Assembly (NCBI RefSeq): GCF_003351225.1
Contig: NZ_QQSY01000003.1
Location: 483,158 to 547,157 of the forward strand
DNA length: 64,000 bases
Direction: 5' to 3'
DNA from: Dyella solisilvae
Lineage (GTDB): Bacteria > Pseudomonadota > Gammaproteobacteria > Xanthomonadales > Rhodanobacteraceae
The position numbers and the translations under genes are program-made. The stretch's first letter is position 1; every line of letters starts with the position of its first letter. Shown piece after piece: positions 1-10,622 of this stretch. The notes beneath the pieces are model-generated. The model was not told the origin of the DNA. It saw nothing but the letters and a program-made list of their open reading frames with translations, and searched no databases.

Positions 1-2107
1 CCTGTTCAGCGGCTTCAACGAGGAAAAGCAGAGCTACGACAAGTCGAGCTGGGATTACGAGCTGGACGACCAGGGCTTCGCCAAGTCCGATGACACCTGG
101 CAGGATCCGCGCTGCGTGATCAACCTGCTCAAGCAGCACGTGTCGCGCTACACGCCGGAGATGGTGTCGCGGATCTGCGGCACGCCACAGGACAAATTCC
201 TGCACGTGTGCGAGCTGATGGCGAGCACCGCCGCGCCGGACAAGGCGATGACCAGCCTGTTTGCGTTGGGCTGGACGCAGCATTCGGTGGGCTCGCAGAA
301 CATCCGCACGATGGCGATGGTGCAGCTGTTGCTGGGCAACATCGGCGTGGCCGGTGGCGGCATGAACGCCTTGCGCGGCCATTCCAATATCCAGGGGCTC
401 ACCGACGTAGGCCTGCTTTCCAACCTGATGCCGGGCTACATGACCTTGCCCCAGGACAAGGACACCAGCCTCGACGTCTACATGTCGACCAAGCTGTACA
501 AGCCATTGCGGCCAGGGCAGACCAGTTACTGGCAGAACTACCGCAAATTCTTTGTCAGCTTCCAGAAGGCGATGTTTGGCGACGCCGCGAAGCAGGAGAA
601 CGACTGGGCCTACGACTGGCTGCCCAAGCTGGACATCCCGCTGTACGACATCATCAAGGCCTTCGACATGATGAACAACGGGCAGATGACCGGCTACATC
701 TGCCAGGGCTTCAACCCGCTGCAGGCTTTCCCTGATCGCGGTCGGAGCCGTCGTGGTCTGAGCAAGCTGAAATTCCTCGTGACCATGGATCCGCTGGATA
801 CGGAAACCTCGCGCTTCTGGCAGGACTTCGGTCCGCAGAACCCGGCCAAGTCCGCCGAGATCCAGACCGAAGTGTTCCAGCTGCCCTGCACCTGCTTTGC
901 CGAGGAGAACGGCTCGCTGGTCAATTCGGCACGCTGGCTGCAGTGGCATTGGAAAGCGGCTGATGGTCCGGGCGAGGCGAAGTCCGACATCTGGATCATG
1001 AGCGGCATCTTCCATCGCCTGCGCGACATGTATCGCAAGGAAGGCGGCGCGTTCCCCGATCCGCTGCTCAACGTCACGTGGAACTACACCAACCCGATCG
1101 ACCCCGATCCCGAGGAGCTGGCCAAGGAAATGAACGGCCGCGCGCTCACCGATCTCACCGATGCGACCACCAGCGCGGTGACCAAGGCCGGTACCTTGCT
1201 GGATGGCTTCGCGCAGCTGCGCGACGACGGGACCACGGCCTCGGGCTGCTGGATCTTCACGGGTTGCTTCACCGAGAAGGGCAACCAGATGGCGCGTCGT
1301 GACGCCACCGATCCACGCGAGCAGGGCATTGCGCCCAACTGGGCGTGGGCGTGGCCGGCCAACCGGCGCATCCTCTACAACCGCGCCAGCGCGGATCCGG
1401 ATGGCAAGCCGTGGAATCCGTCCAAGCCGGTCATTTCATGGAACGGCGCGCGCTGGGTGGGCGTCGACGTGCCCGACTACGGTCCCACGGTGAAACCCTC
1501 CGACGGTGTCGGTCCCTTCATCATGAATGCCGAAGGCCTGGGCCGTCTGTTTGCGCGCGACCAGATGGTGGACGGTCCATTCCCCGAGCACTACGAGCCG
1601 CTGGAATCGCCGGTGGAGAACGTGCTGCATCCGAAGGTGCGTTCGAATCCGGTGGCGCGCGTATTGGCCAGCGACCGTCCGACGTTCGGCGATGTGAAGA
1701 GCTTCCCGTACGTGGCCACCACCTATCGCCTCACCGAGCACTTCCACTTCTGGACCAAGCACGCGCTGATCAACGCGATCCTGCAACCGGAGGAGTTCGT
1801 GGAGATCGGCGAGGCCCTGGCGAAGGAAAAAGGCATCGAGCAGGGCGGCTGGGTGAAAGTCAAATCCAAGCGCGGCGAGGTGGTGTGCAAGGCCTATGTG
1901 ACCAAGCGCATCAAGCCGCTCACGGTGGACGGTAAGCCCACCCACGTGATCGGCGTGCCACTGCACTGGGGCTTCACGGGACAGGCGAGGAAGGGCTACG
2001 GCGCCAATTCACTGACGCCGCCGGTGGGGGATGCGAACACGCAGACGCCCGAATTCAAGGCATTCCTGGTCGATGTGGAAAAGACCAGCGCACCCGTGAC
2101 GGCCTGA
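1..2107 (+). CDS. fdoG: Respiratory formate dehydrogenase (Fdh-N/O type), alpha subunit, C-terminal part
   Basis: This is the molybdopterin-bearing catalytic subunit that oxidises formate to CO2 on the periplasmic side of the inner membrane and passes electrons to the beta subunit. The reading frame is open from base 2, so the gene starts upstream; about 701 C-terminal residues are visible of roughly 1,015 in E. coli FdnG/FdoG. Recognisable stretches include the block around [15 protein letters not shown], the glycine-rich [18 protein letters not shown], and the C-terminal molybdopterin-dinucleotide-binding domain with GVPLHWGF. The Tat signal, the N-terminal Fe-S site and the expected selenocysteine (residue 196 in E. 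coli) lie outside the window, so Sec use is inferred from the family and from selABCD downstream. It is followed 10 bases later by the beta subunit. The choice between FdnG and FdoG is arbitrary. Confidence 0.95.
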   Translation, partial: LFSGFNEEKQSYDKSSWDYELDDQGFAKSDDTWQDPRCVINLLKQHVSRYTPEMVSRICGTPQDKFLHVCELMASTAAPDKAMTSLFALGWTQHSVGSQNIRTMAMVQLLLGNIGVAGGGMNALRGHSNIQGLTDVGLLSNLMPGYMTLPQDKDTSLDVYMSTKLYKPLRPGQTSYWQNYRKFFVSFQKAMFGDAAKQENDWAYDWLPKLDIPLYDIIKAFDMMNNGQMTGYICQGFNPLQAFPDRGRSRRGLSKLKFLVTMDPLDTETSRFWQDFGPQNPAKSAEIQTEVFQLPCTCFAEENGSLVNSARWLQWHWKAADGPGEAKSDIWIMSGIFHRLRDMYRKEGGAFPDPLLNVTWNYTNPIDPDPEELAKEMNGRALTDLTDATTSAVTKAGTLLDGFAQLRDDGTTASGCWIFTGCFTEKGNQMARRDATDPREQGIAPNWAWAWPANRRILYNRASADPDGKPWNPSKPVISWNGARWVGVDVPDYGPTVKPSDGVGPFIMNAEGLGRLFARDQMVDGPFPEHYEPLESPVENVLHPKVRSNPVARVLASDRPTFGDVKSFPYVATTYRLTEHFHFWTKHALINAILQPEEFVEIGEALAKEKGIEQGGWVKVKSKRGEVVCKAYVTKRIKPLTVDGKPTHVIGVPLHWGFTGQARKGYGANSLTPPVGDANTQTPEFKAFLVDVEKTSAPVTA

Positions 2108-2117
2108 GGGGACGGAC

Positions 2118-3029
2118 ATGTCAGATCTGCAATCGCAAGACTTCATCCGCATCTCCGCCTCGACGATGACGCCTCCCTCGGCGCGCAGTCACGAGGACCA
2201 GGTGGCCAAGCTCATCGACGTGAGCCGCTGCATCGGCTGCAAGGCATGCCAGGCAGCCTGCATGGAGTGGAACGATTTGCGCCAGGACATCGGTCACTTC
2301 GAAGGGTCGTACCAGAACCCCGACGACCTGAGCCCAAGCGTGTGGACGCTGATGAAGTTTGCCGAGTACGAGAACGAGCAAGGCAACCTCGAGTGGTTGA
2401 TCCGCAAGGACGGCTGCATGCACTGCGCCGATCCGGGTTGTCTCAAGGCCTGCCCGGCGCCCGGCGCGATCGTGCAGTACGCCAACGGCATCGTCGACTT
2501 CGTCAGTGACAAGTGCATCGGTTGCGGCTACTGCGTGAAGGGTTGCCCGTTCGACATTCCGCGCATCAGCAAGGTCGACCACAAATCGTACAAATGCACG
2601 CTGTGTTCCGACCGCGTGTCGGTCGGACTGGAGCCAGCCTGCGTCAAGGCTTGTCCTACGGGCGCCATCATGTTCGGTTCCAAGGCTGATATGACGGAGT
2701 GGGCGGGCGAGCGCATCGAGGACCTGAAATCGCGGGGGTTCAGCAACGCTGGCCTCTACGATCCGCAGGCCGTGGGCGGCACCCATGTCATGTACGTGCT
2801 GCATCACGCGGACAGGCCTTCGCTGTATTCGGGGCTGCCCGACCATCCGCAGATCAGCCCGGTGGTCTCGGCATGGAAAGGCATCCTCAAGCCGCTGGCC
2901 ATGATCGGCATCGCGGCCGCGGCGCTGGCCGGCATCTTCCACGGGGTTACGGAAGGCCCGAACGAGGTCACCGAAAAGGATGAGGAAGAGGGCGAGCGTG
3001 CGTTGAACGAAACGGAGAAGACGCCATGA
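2118..3029 (+). CDS. fdoH: Formate dehydrogenase beta subunit, four-cluster ferredoxin
   Basis: This 303-residue protein carries electrons from the catalytic subunit to the membrane cytochrome. Four cysteine groups for [4Fe-4S] clusters are visible in order: [11 protein letters not shown] near residue 38, [13 protein letters not shown] near 100, [14 protein letters not shown] near 135, and CTLCSDR with CVKACPTGA near 160-185. A hydrophobic segment ([19 protein letters not shown], about 255-275) is the expected single C-terminal membrane anchor. Length and domain order match FdnH/FdoH (about 294-300 residues). A GAGGGGAC stretch precedes the ATG. The stop overlaps the start of the gamma-subunit gene by four bases, which indicates translational coupling. 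Confidence 0.95.
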   Translation: MSDLQSQDFIRISASTMTPPSARSHEDQVAKLIDVSRCIGCKACQAACMEWNDLRQDIGHFEGSYQNPDDLSPSVWTLMKFAEYENEQGNLEWLIRKDGCMHCADPGCLKACPAPGAIVQYANGIVDFVSDKCIGCGYCVKGCPFDIPRISKVDHKSYKCTLCSDRVSVGLEPACVKACPTGAIMFGSKADMTEWAGERIEDLKSRGFSNAGLYDPQAVGGTHVMYVLHHADRPSLYSGLPDHPQISPVVSAWKGILKPLAMIGIAAAALAGIFHGVTEGPNEVTEKDEEEGERALNETEKTP

Positions 3030-3685
3030 GCCGGCCGAATACCGTCATCGTCCGCTACACCGCGGTGAATCGCGTCAATCACTGGATCACGGCGATCTGC
3101 TTCGTGCTGATGGTGTTGTCGGGACTGTCGATGTTCCACCCGATGCTGTTCTTCCTGTCCGCCTTGTTCGGCGGCGGGCAATGGACGCGCGCGGTGCACC
3201 CGTGGATCGGCATCGTGCTGCTGATCAGCTATCTCGGCCTGATCATCCAGTTCTGGCGCGAGAACCTGGTGGAGCGGGAAGACATCGAGTGGCTCAAGCA
3301 GGCGCAATTCGTCATCACCAACGAGGAAGAGAACGCGCCGGAAGTTGGCCGCAACAATGCGGGCCAGAAAATCGTGTTCTGGTCGATGACCTTCCTGATC
3401 CCGGTGTTGTTCCTGAGCGGGCTGGTGATCTGGGAAGTGTATTTTGGCGAGGCGACCTCGATACCGGTGCAGCGTGCGGCGGCGTTGATCCACAGCCTGG
3501 CCGCCGTTGCGGCGATTATCGTGTGGGTCGTCCACGTGTACGCGGCGATCTGGGTGCGCGACTCCATGCGTGCGATGACCCAGGGTTACGTGACGCCGGG
3601 CTGGGCGTGGCGCCATCATCGCAAGTGGCTCAAGGAGCTGGCGTCCGACCCGCAAAGCAAGCACCTGATCAGGAAGCGCCCGTGA
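3026..3685 (+). CDS. fdoI: Formate dehydrogenase gamma subunit, cytochrome b556
   Basis: This 219-residue integral membrane cytochrome b takes electrons from the beta subunit and reduces quinone at the inner membrane. Four hydrophobic segments are visible, roughly at residues 18-40, 53-75, 115-137 and 150-175. Histidines lie in [16 protein letters not shown] and [13 protein letters not shown], which fits the haem b ligands of the FdnI family. Length agrees with FdnI/FdoI (211-217 residues). It overlaps the beta gene (ATGA) and its stop overlaps the GTG start of fdhE, so fdoGHI-fdhE reads as one operon. Confidence 0.94.
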   Translation: MSRPNTVIVRYTAVNRVNHWITAICFVLMVLSGLSMFHPMLFFLSALFGGGQWTRAVHPWIGIVLLISYLGLIIQFWRENLVEREDIEWLKQAQFVITNEEENAPEVGRNNAGQKIVFWSMTFLIPVLFLSGLVIWEVYFGEATSIPVQRAAALIHSLAAVAAIIVWVVHVYAAIWVRDSMRAMTQGYVTPGWAWRHHRKWLKELASDPQSKHLIRKRP

Positions 3686-4632
3686 GGCAATTCGAAGCTC
3701 CGCCCAGCGGCAAGTGGACCGGCCCCAACCATGCCGGCGTCAAGGCCCCGGAGCCGATCGTGCTCGCGGACCCGGCCACGCGCTTCGCCGCCACGGCGAA
3801 ACGTTTGGCAAAGCTTGCCGATGGGCATCCGATGGAGGCATGGCTGCGCTTCATGGCCGCGCTGGCCGAGGCGCAGCACGCGGTGGCGACAACGCTGGCG
3901 CCGGCGTCATCACTCAATACGGCCAGCGTGGCCCAGGCCGTGAATGCGCGCCTGCCGCCGTTGGCTGCGGATGGCCATGAACGCGATCCATCCTGGCGCG
4001 AAGGACTCGCCTCGCTGCTCGATCACATCGAGCGCAGCGAACTGCCGCCGGCTGCGAGGGACGCCATCGAGCAACTGCGGCGCAGCGATGCGGCGGCGCT
4101 GGACAAGCTGGCCGACCAGTTCCTTCGCGGCGGCCTGTCCGCCGCCGATGCGGCGGCAGCGGTCTACGTGGCGGCCGCCTTGCAGGTCTACTTCACTTGT
4201 TCCGCCGCGCGATTGAAGGCCGATGACCTGCGCTTGCTGGAAGAACGCAGCCTTTGTCCCTGCTGCGGGTCGCCGTCGGTCGATGGCCTGATCACGGCCA
4301 CCGGCGTCACGCCCGGCACGCGTTTTCTCTTTTGCTCGTTGTGTTCCACCGCGTGGAACCACGTACGCGCCGTATGCATCACCTGCGGCGGCACGCGAAG
4401 GTTGTCTTTGCACGGCATCGAGGGTGACATCGGCGTGATCAAGGCGGAGACCTGCGGCGACTGTCACACCTACGCCAAGTTGATCTACCAGGTGCAGGAC
4501 ACACAGGTCGATCCGTACGCGGATGATCTCGCCTCGCTGGGGCTGGACATCCTGGTGACCGAGGCGGGCTACGCGCGACACGCCCCGAACCCGCTGTTGT
4601 TGGTGGGCGACGACGAGGCCGTGGCCAGTTAG
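3682..4632 (+). CDS. fdhE: Formate dehydrogenase accessory protein FdhE
   Basis: FdhE is a cytoplasmic rubredoxin-like protein needed to mature the respiratory formate dehydrogenases; in E. coli it binds the catalytic subunit and iron. The protein has 316 residues (E. coli 309). Four CxxC pairs fill the C-terminal half: CPCC, CSLC, CITC and CGDC, the expected pattern. I placed the start at a GTG that overlaps the fdoI stop (GTGA); the frame stays open upstream, but only inside fdoI. No fdhD, the sulfurtransferase also needed for maturation, is in the window. The gene converges on the permease to its right. Confidence 0.9.
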   Translation: MRQFEAPPSGKWTGPNHAGVKAPEPIVLADPATRFAATAKRLAKLADGHPMEAWLRFMAALAEAQHAVATTLAPASSLNTASVAQAVNARLPPLAADGHERDPSWREGLASLLDHIERSELPPAARDAIEQLRRSDAAALDKLADQFLRGGLSAADAAAAVYVAAALQVYFTCSAARLKADDLRLLEERSLCPCCGSPSVDGLITATGVTPGTRFLFCSLCSTAWNHVRAVCITCGGTRRLSLHGIEGDIGVIKAETCGDCHTYAKLIYQVQDTQVDPYADDLASLGLDILVTEAGYARHAPNPLLLVGDDEAVAS

Positions 4633-4651
4633 TCGGCTACGGCCTGGGTGA

Positions 4652-5704
4652 TCACCGCATCCCGAGCAGCGCCGCGATCGCCCCGCCCAGCATGCCGAAG
4701 CCGACCACCGCGGCGGCAATCGCCACCAGGAGGCGCTTGGGAAAGCTGTGTCCGAGCATGGTCAGCGAGGGCAGGCTGACCGGTGGCAGCGTCATCAGCA
4801 GGGCCGCGGCGGGCCCACCGCCCAGCCCCAGCGCCAGCATCGCCTGCACGATCGGCACCTCGCCCGCCGTGGGGATCACGAACAGCATGCCGGCCAGCGC
4901 CAGGGCAGCGATCCAGAACCACTGGTTGCCGATGTCCGGCCCGATGTGCGGGAACATCCAGGCGCGCACCGCGCCGAGCAGGAGCACGATCACCACGTAT
5001 TCGGGAATCAGCCGCAGCGTCATGCGGGCGAAAATCTGCGCCCAGCGCCGGCCCACCTCGGCCAACGAACGCGGCTCGGGTTCCGTTGGCAGCATCTGCG
5101 CCGGCAGCGGCCGCACGGACGCCGTCATCCGGTTGGCCAGGTGACCGAGCCCGAACACCATCGGTACGCCGAGCAACAGGCGCAGCACGGTCCAGTGCCA
5201 GCCCAGCACGAAACCGGTGAACACCAGCGTCGCGGGATTGAGCACGGTATTGCCCAGCCAGAACGCGATCGTCGCGCCGGGCGCCGCCTGGTGCTTGCGC
5301 AGGCCTATCACCACCGGCGCGGCGCAGCAGGTGCACATCATGCCCGGCACGGCCAGCAGCCCGCCGGCCAGCACGCTGCCGAAGCCGCGGCCGCCCAGCG
5401 CGCGCGCCACCCAGTCCGCCGGCAACAGCGCCTGGATGCCCGAGCCCAGCAACAATCCCAGCAGCATGGCCTGCCAGATCGCCTTGCCGTAGGCCAGCGC
5501 GTAGCCAAGCGCGGCATGCCACGATGGGGCCGGCGCCTGTGCCGCCTTGCCCATCAGGATTGAATGGCCGATCGCATGATGTGACGCCGCCATCAGGGCG
5601 CGCCCGTAGTAGGGGTACCACTTCACGTAGAACAGGCCGGCTATCGCCAGCAAGAGAAAGATCGACCACCGGAAGCTGCGTGCTGTCTGCGTTGCGACGG
5701 CCAT
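4652..5704 (-). CDS. COG0701/DUF318 (ArsP-like) membrane permease, substrate unknown
   Basis: A 350-residue polytopic membrane protein with about eight to ten hydrophobic segments. It has the hallmarks of the COG0701 permease family (YraQ/ArsP): a cysteine cluster MCTCCAAPVV at residues 123-132 followed by GNTVLNPATLV near 151-161, and a second half-site PTAGEVPIVQA. Members studied elsewhere export organoarsenicals, but most have no known substrate. It is transcribed away from selA and towards fdhE, sitting alone between two blocks of selenium-dependent genes. The start is an ATG with GAGGAGGGAG just upstream, a strong ribosome site. Transport of a selenium or sulfur species is only a guess from neighbourhood; arsenic or an unrelated solute remains possible. 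Confidence 0.8.
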   Translation of the reverse strand: MAVATQTARSFRWSIFLLLAIAGLFYVKWYPYYGRALMAASHHAIGHSILMGKAAQAPAPSWHAALGYALAYGKAIWQAMLLGLLLGSGIQALLPADWVARALGGRGFGSVLAGGLLAVPGMMCTCCAAPVVIGLRKHQAAPGATIAFWLGNTVLNPATLVFTGFVLGWHWTVLRLLLGVPMVFGLGHLANRMTASVRPLPAQMLPTEPEPRSLAEVGRRWAQIFARMTLRLIPEYVVIVLLLGAVRAWMFPHIGPDIGNQWFWIAALALAGMLFVIPTAGEVPIVQAMLALGLGGGPAAALLMTLPPVSLPSLTMLGHSFPKRLLVAIAAAVVGFGMLGGAIAALLGMR

Positions 5705-5968
5705 GACTCCCTCCTCAGTGAAGCGGGGATATCAAGGCCCTACAGGGCACGCCATTCGCAGGCCAGATGCACAGCGTAAAGGCAAGGCTTGGGAAACGGC
5801 TGCCGGGCAGCCGCATGGCGCAGCATGCTACTGGGGCTGGTGAAAGCCAGTTGTGAAGATCGTGGCCTGCCTTGACCCGGTTGGGGGCGCCGCCGCAGCA
5901 TAGGCGCAACCCGAGTCTTCGTCGCCGCGACCTTCGAACCATGCCCGGGTGTTCGGCGACGTCATTGG
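5705..5968. other. Divergent promoter region between the permease and selA
   Basis: 264 bases separate the divergent permease and selA genes. They contain one clear hairpin, a 7-bp stem with a CGG loop (CGGCTGC/GCAGCCG, bases 5797-5813). I found no convincing -35/-10 pair and no pattern that I could match to a known riboswitch class. The length is more than a minimal promoter pair needs. Confidence 0.45.
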
Positions 5969-7402
5969 ATGAGCGCGATGGCCGAACCCGAGGTTTCCTC
6001 CCTGCGCCACCTCCCTGCGGTTGCCGCCGTGCTGGCGACCGACGAAGCAGCCTTGCTGCTGGAGAGCCACGGTCGCGTCGCCACCACCGACGCGATCCGC
6101 CAGGTTATCGACGAAGCGCGCGACGCCTTGCGTGTCACGCCAGGCACAGCCCCTGATGCGAACGCGCTGGCGCAATTGGCGCGAGGGCGACTCGAGGCTC
6201 GCGCGCCCGGCCTGCGTCCGGTGTTCAACCTTACCGGCACCGTGCTGCACACCAATCTCGGCCGCGCGCTGCTGGCCGACGCGGCGATCGAGGCCGCGGT
6301 GGCGGCGATGCGTCACGCAGTAGCGCTTGAGTACGACCTCGCCAGCGGCGCCCGTGGCGAACGCGACGACCACCTGCGCCAGTTGCTGTGCGAGCTGACG
6401 GGCGCCGAAGACGCCACCGTGGTCAACAACAACGCCGCGGCCGTGCTGTTGTGCCTCAACACTTTCGCACTGGGGCGCGAGGCGGTGGTGTCGCGCGGCG
6501 AACTGATCGAGATCGGCGGCGCGTTCCGCATGCCGGACATCATGGCCCGGGCCGGCGCGCGCATGGTCGAGGTGGGCACCACCAACCGCACCCATCCGGC
6601 GGACTATCGCGATGCGCTCAACGCCGACACCGGTCTGGTGCTCAAGGTGCATACCTCGAACTACCGCATCCAGGGTTTCACTGCGGAAGTCGATGCACGC
6701 GAACTGTCGGTGATCGCCGCCGCCGCCGGCTTGCCGCTGCTCAATGACCTGGGTTCCGGCAGCCTGATCGACCTGTCCCGCTTCGGGCTCGCCCGGGAGC
6801 CGACCGTACGCGACGCCGTGGTGGAGGGTGCGCAATTGGTGACATTTTCCGGTGACAAGCTGCTGGGAGGGCCGCAAGCCGGTTTCATCGTCGGCGACCG
6901 TGCGCTCATAGCGCAGCTCAACCGCAATCCGCTCAAGCGCGCGTTGCGCGTGGACAAGCTGCGTCTGGCCGCGATCGAGGCCACGTTGCAGCTGTATCGC
7001 GACCCCGATCGACTCGCCGAGCGGTTGCCCACGCTGCGTTTCCTGGCGCGGGGCAGGGCGGATATCGAAGCGCAGGCGCATCGCCTGCAGCCTGCGGTGG
7101 CCGCACGGCTCGGTGGCGCCTTCGAAGTCGTCGTCGGTGACTGCTTCAGCCAGATGGGTTCCGGGGCGCTGCCACTGGACACGCTGGCCAGCGCCGCCTT
7201 GCTGATCCGCCCGAACGGCAGCCAGCGCGTGCTGGAACACCTCGCTGCATCGTTGCGCGCGCTTACGCGGCCGATCATCGGTCGTGTCGCCGATGGAGCC
7301 TTGCAGCTTGATCTGCGTTGCCTCGACGAAGCCGAGGAGGCGGCGTTGCTGGAGGTGCTGTCCGAACTCGACGCTGACAGCATCGCCGCGCAGGTTCCAT
7401 GA
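5969..7402 (+). CDS. selA: L-seryl-tRNA(Sec) selenium transferase
   Basis: SelA is a cytoplasmic PLP enzyme that converts seryl-tRNA(Sec) to selenocysteinyl-tRNA(Sec) with selenophosphate made by SelD. The 477-residue product is close to the bacterial norm (463 in E. coli). The PLP lysine sits in [15 protein letters not shown] as K297, equivalent to K295 in E. coli; upstream are [14 protein letters not shown] and the NNNAAAVLL block typical of the family. I kept the ATG at 5969; an ATG three codons later (5978) is an equally good start. The stop overlaps selB by four bases. Confidence 0.96.
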   Translation: MSAMAEPEVSSLRHLPAVAAVLATDEAALLLESHGRVATTDAIRQVIDEARDALRVTPGTAPDANALAQLARGRLEARAPGLRPVFNLTGTVLHTNLGRALLADAAIEAAVAAMRHAVALEYDLASGARGERDDHLRQLLCELTGAEDATVVNNNAAAVLLCLNTFALGREAVVSRGELIEIGGAFRMPDIMARAGARMVEVGTTNRTHPADYRDALNADTGLVLKVHTSNYRIQGFTAEVDARELSVIAAAAGLPLLNDLGSGSLIDLSRFGLAREPTVRDAVVEGAQLVTFSGDKLLGGPQAGFIVGDRALIAQLNRNPLKRALRVDKLRLAAIEATLQLYRDPDRLAERLPTLRFLARGRADIEAQAHRLQPAVAARLGGAFEVVVGDCFSQMGSGALPLDTLASAALLIRPNGSQRVLEHLAASLRALTRPIIGRVADGALQLDLRCLDEAEEAALLEVLSELDADSIAAQVP

Positions 7403-9333
7403 TCGTCGGTACGGCCGGCCATATCGACCACGGCAAGACGGCGCTGGTGAAAGCGTTGACCGGCGTCGATGCAGACCGCCTGAAGGAAGAGAAGGCGCGC
7501 GGCATCACCATCGACCTTGGCTTCGCCTATCTGCCTTTGGATGATGAGGTCGTGCTTGGCTTTGTCGATGTGCCCGGGCATGAGCGGTTCGTGCACACCA
7601 TGGTCGCCGGCGCCAGCGGCATCGACCTGGCGCTGCTGGTGGTGGCCGCTGACGATGGCGTGATGCCGCAAACCGTGGAGCACCTGGCGATCCTCGATCT
7701 GCTGCGCGTGGAGCGGGGGCTGGTCGCGATCACCAAGGCGGACCTGGCGAGCCCCGAGCGCTTGGTCGAAGTCCATGCGCAGATTCGCGCGGCCGCGGCT
7801 GGCACCGTGCTTGAGGGGGCCGAGATCCTGCCGGTGTCATCGACTACCGGCCTCGGCGTCGACGCCTTGCGCGAGCGCCTCGCCATCGAAGCGCGTCGGC
7901 ACATGGGGCGCACCGCCGAAGGCCGTTTTCGCCTCGCGATTGATCGTGTGTTCACCCTGGCTGGCATCGGCGTCGTGGTGACCGGCACCGTGCTGTCCGG
8001 CGCGGTGCAGACCCGGGACGCGCTGCGGCTGAGTCCATCCGGCCTCAGTGCGCGCGTGCGCTCGCTGCATGCGCAAAACCGTCCGGTCGAGCGTGGCGGC
8101 GCGGGCGACCGTTGCGCACTCAATCTCGCTGGTGATGGCATTGCCAAGGATGCGATCCATCGTGGCGACATGCTGGTCGATCCGTTCCTGCACGCGCCGA
8201 CCGATCGCATCGATGCGCATCTGCAACTGTTGCCCGGCGAGCCGAAGGCGATCGGCCAATGGTTTCCCGCGCGGCTGCATCACGGCGCGGTCGAGGTCGG
8301 TGCCCGCGTCGTCCTGCTGGAAGGCGAGCAACTGCAACCCGGGCACAGCGCCGACGTCCAACTGGTGCTGAGCCGGCCGATCGCGGCGGCGGCGCTCGAT
8401 CGCTTCGTGCTGCGTGATGCTTCCGCCCAGCGCACCATCGGCGGCGGGCAGTTCATCGACCTGCGTGCTCCATCGCGCCAGCGCCGCACCGCCGAGCGCG
8501 CGGCGCAACGCGCGGCGCTGGCCATTAACGATCCGCAGGCTGCCTTCGCCGCGTTGCTGGATGCGCCGCCGTTCGCGTGGGATCTGAGTGCTTTCGCACG
8601 CGACCGATCGCTATCTGCGAGCGCCTGCGAAGGCCTGCTGGCCGCGCTGTCCCCCGTGGTGTTCGACGTCGGCGAAGCGCGCATCGCCATCGGCCAGACG
8701 CACTGGCAGCGCCTTGTCACCGATCTGCAGGAACACTTGCGGGCATTCCACGAGGCCAACCCGGACCTGCAGGGCATCGGTCGGGAAAAGCTGCGACTGG
8801 CGACCCAGCCTCGACTCCCCACCTCGGCCTTTGCACTGGCCCTGCAGCATGCGGATCTGGCCGGCCGCGTGGTGCGAGATGGCGCGTTCGTGCGCCTGGC
8901 GACTCACTCCCTCCAATTCAGCGCAAAGCGCGAGGCGCAGTGGCGGGCGATCGCGCCCTTGCTCGGTGGCGACGTGCGCTTCCGCCCGCCGCGGGTGCGG
9001 GATATCGCCGAAGTCCTGAAGCGTCCGGAGCATGAGGTGCGGGAGTTGATGCGTTTCGTGGCGCGGCTGGGCCTGGTGGACGAGGTGGCGCATGACCATT
9101 TCTTCCTGCGCGCGACCACGCACGAAATGGTGTTGATCGCCGCCGATGTTGCGGCCCAATCGGCGGACGGGCGCTTCACCGCGGCCCAGTTCCGCGACCG
9201 CCTCGACAACGGTCGAAAAGTGGCCATCCAGATACTAGAATTTTTCGACCGGCAGGGCGTCACGCTGAACCATGACGCCTTGCGCCGGATCCAGGCGCGG
9301 TACCTCGACCTGTTCGGGCCCGCCCCGCTGTGA
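7399..9333 (+). CDS. selB: Selenocysteine-specific elongation factor SelB
   Basis: SelB is the dedicated translation GTPase that delivers Sec-tRNA(Sec) to UGA codons marked by a SECIS hairpin. The 644-residue protein has the G1 loop GHIDHGKT (7-14), the G3 motif DVPGHE (57-62) and TKAD (112-115) in an EF-Tu-like N-terminal part. Its C-terminal half fits the tandem winged-helix domains that bind SECIS RNA (E. coli SelB has 614 residues). Translation is coupled to selA by an ATGA overlap. The stop lies only 16 bases before the tRNA-Sec gene, so selA-selB-selC is probably one transcript. Confidence 0.96.
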   Translation: MIVGTAGHIDHGKTALVKALTGVDADRLKEEKARGITIDLGFAYLPLDDEVVLGFVDVPGHERFVHTMVAGASGIDLALLVVAADDGVMPQTVEHLAILDLLRVERGLVAITKADLASPERLVEVHAQIRAAAAGTVLEGAEILPVSSTTGLGVDALRERLAIEARRHMGRTAEGRFRLAIDRVFTLAGIGVVVTGTVLSGAVQTRDALRLSPSGLSARVRSLHAQNRPVERGGAGDRCALNLAGDGIAKDAIHRGDMLVDPFLHAPTDRIDAHLQLLPGEPKAIGQWFPARLHHGAVEVGARVVLLEGEQLQPGHSADVQLVLSRPIAAAALDRFVLRDASAQRTIGGGQFIDLRAPSRQRRTAERAAQRAALAINDPQAAFAALLDAPPFAWDLSAFARDRSLSASACEGLLAALSPVVFDVGEARIAIGQTHWQRLVTDLQEHLRAFHEANPDLQGIGREKLRLATQPRLPTSAFALALQHADLAGRVVRDGAFVRLATHSLQFSAKREAQWRAIAPLLGGDVRFRPPRVRDIAEVLKRPEHEVRELMRFVARLGLVDEVAHDHFFLRATTHEMVLIAADVAAQSADGRFTAAQFRDRLDNGRKVAIQILEFFDRQGVTLNHDALRRIQARYLDLFGPAPL

Positions 9334-9349
9334 CCACGTTGCGTCAAAG

Positions 9350-9445
9350 GGAAGAGAATCGTCTCCGGTGGGGCGTCCGGACTTCAAATCCGGGTGAGGC
9401 AGCCAGACTGTCTTGGGTGGGTTCGACTCCCACTCTCTTCCGCCA
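9350..9445 (+). tRNA. selC: tRNA-Sec (anticodon UCA)
   Basis: The 96-base gene folds as a bacterial selenocysteine tRNA. It has an 8-bp acceptor stem (GGAAGAGA with TCTCTTCC), a long D arm, a 6-bp anticodon stem around loop CTTCAAA with anticodon TCA at 9384-9386, a long variable arm, and a T arm containing GGTTCGACTCC. The discriminator is G9442 and CCA is encoded at 9443-9445. The sequence lines up closely with E. coli selC. It reads UGA as selenocysteine together with SelB. Confidence 0.97.
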
Positions 9446-9462
9446 CGCTGCATTTGGCGTGG
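9443..9462. terminator. Hairpin between selC and the selD stop codon
   Basis: CCACGC (9443-9448) can pair with GCGTGG (9457-9462) around an 8-base loop. The left arm starts in the encoded CCA of tRNA-Sec and the right arm ends next to the selD stop codon. There is no T run on either strand, so use as a bidirectional terminator is only possible. It may instead influence 3' processing of the tRNA. Confidence 0.35.
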
Positions 9463-10503
9463 TCAGACCACCTCGATGCCAGGCTCGCCGGCTGTCACCG
9501 TGCCGATGATGCTGGCGCGTGGATAGCCGGCCGCCTCGATGATCGCGCGCAGTGCTTCTGCACGTTCGGCCTTGCAGGCCACCAGCAGGCCGCCGGAGGT
9601 TTGCGGATCGGTCAGCAGCGCGCGGCGCCATTCCGGCAGGCCGGCGGGCAGGGCGACGGCGTCGCCGTAACTCTCCCAGTTTCGCTTCGAAGCCCCGGTG
9701 ATGTAGCCGGCCTCGGCGAGCGCCTCGGCCTGGCTGAAGAAGGGTAGGCCGGCCTGTTCGATGCGCATGCGCAGTCGGCTAGCGCGCGCCATTTCCATCG
9801 CATGCCCGAGCAGGCCGAAGCCGGTGACATCGGTGATCGCGTGCACGTCCGCATCCTTGGCCAGCACCTGGCCGACGCGGTTGAGCTGCGTGGTCGAGGC
9901 CAGCATCTCGGCATAGGCGTCCGTAGGCAGCGCCTGCTTCTTGAACGCCGCCGAATAAATGCCGACGCCGATGCCCTTGGTCAGGATCAGCGCGTCGCCG
10001 ACCTGTGCGCCACCGTTGCGACGGACGTCCGATGGCGCGCACAGACCGATCGCGGCGAGGCCATAGATCGGCTCAGCCGAATCGATGGAATGGCCACCGG
10101 CGATGGGGATGCCCGCGTCCGCGCAGATCGCCTCGCCGCCGGCCAGGATCGCTCGCACGGTCTCGACATCCAGATTGGCAAGCGGCATGCCCAGGATCGC
10201 CAGCGCCATGATCGGCTTGCCGCCCATCGCATACACATCAGACAGCGCATTCGCCGCCGCGATGCGGCCAAAGTCGTAAGGGTCGTCGACCACCGGCATG
10301 AAAAAGTCGGTCGTGGCGATCACGCAGGTGCGCTCATCCACCTGCCACACCGCGGCGTCGTCGCTGGACTCGGTACCGACCAACAGCTGGGAGAACGGCA
10401 TCGCCGCCGGCTTGTCGGCAAGCAGTCGCTGCAGCACGGAAGGCGCGAGCTTGCAGCCGCAGCCGCCACCATGGGCGAGATCGGTCAAGCGGACGGAGGT
10501 CAT
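9463..10503 (-). CDS. selD: Selenide, water dikinase (selenophosphate synthetase)
   Basis: SelD makes selenophosphate from selenide and ATP, the selenium donor for SelA. The product has 346 residues (E. coli 347). The N-terminal active site reads [11 protein letters not shown], giving catalytic Cys15 and Lys18, equivalent to Cys17 and Lys20 of E. coli; this copy therefore uses cysteine rather than selenocysteine. It carries the PurM/AIR-synthase-type fold with [11 protein letters not shown] and [10 protein letters not shown]. It is convergent with selA-selB-selC, with only 17 bases between the tRNA CCA end and its stop. Confidence 0.96.
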   Translation of the reverse strand: MTSVRLTDLAHGGGCGCKLAPSVLQRLLADKPAAMPFSQLLVGTESSDDAAVWQVDERTCVIATTDFFMPVVDDPYDFGRIAAANALSDVYAMGGKPIMALAILGMPLANLDVETVRAILAGGEAICADAGIPIAGGHSIDSAEPIYGLAAIGLCAPSDVRRNGGAQVGDALILTKGIGVGIYSAAFKKQALPTDAYAEMLASTTQLNRVGQVLAKDADVHAITDVTGFGLLGHAMEMARASRLRMRIEQAGLPFFSQAEALAEAGYITGASKRNWESYGDAVALPAGLPEWRRALLTDPQTSGGLLVACKAERAEALRAIIEAAGYPRASIIGTVTAGEPGIEVV

Positions 10504-10622
10504 GGGGGATCCTTCGTAAGTCCGGGGAACGACTGTCGGGCGTGGCCGAGGATAACGAAAAGCGCCGGGGCAGGAGGTCGAGGCCGGCCGGGGCGGGGGC
10601 GGAAGGCCCTCGGGGTCAGGGG

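Noticed and set aside
1-2107. SECIS element and in-frame TGA in the formate dehydrogenase gene
   Set aside because: The visible part starts about 120 codons after the expected Sec position, so neither can be seen here.
5705-5968. Riboswitch between the permease and selA
   Set aside because: I looked for cobalamin, molybdenum-cofactor and TPP-type conserved boxes and found none; only a simple hairpin is present.
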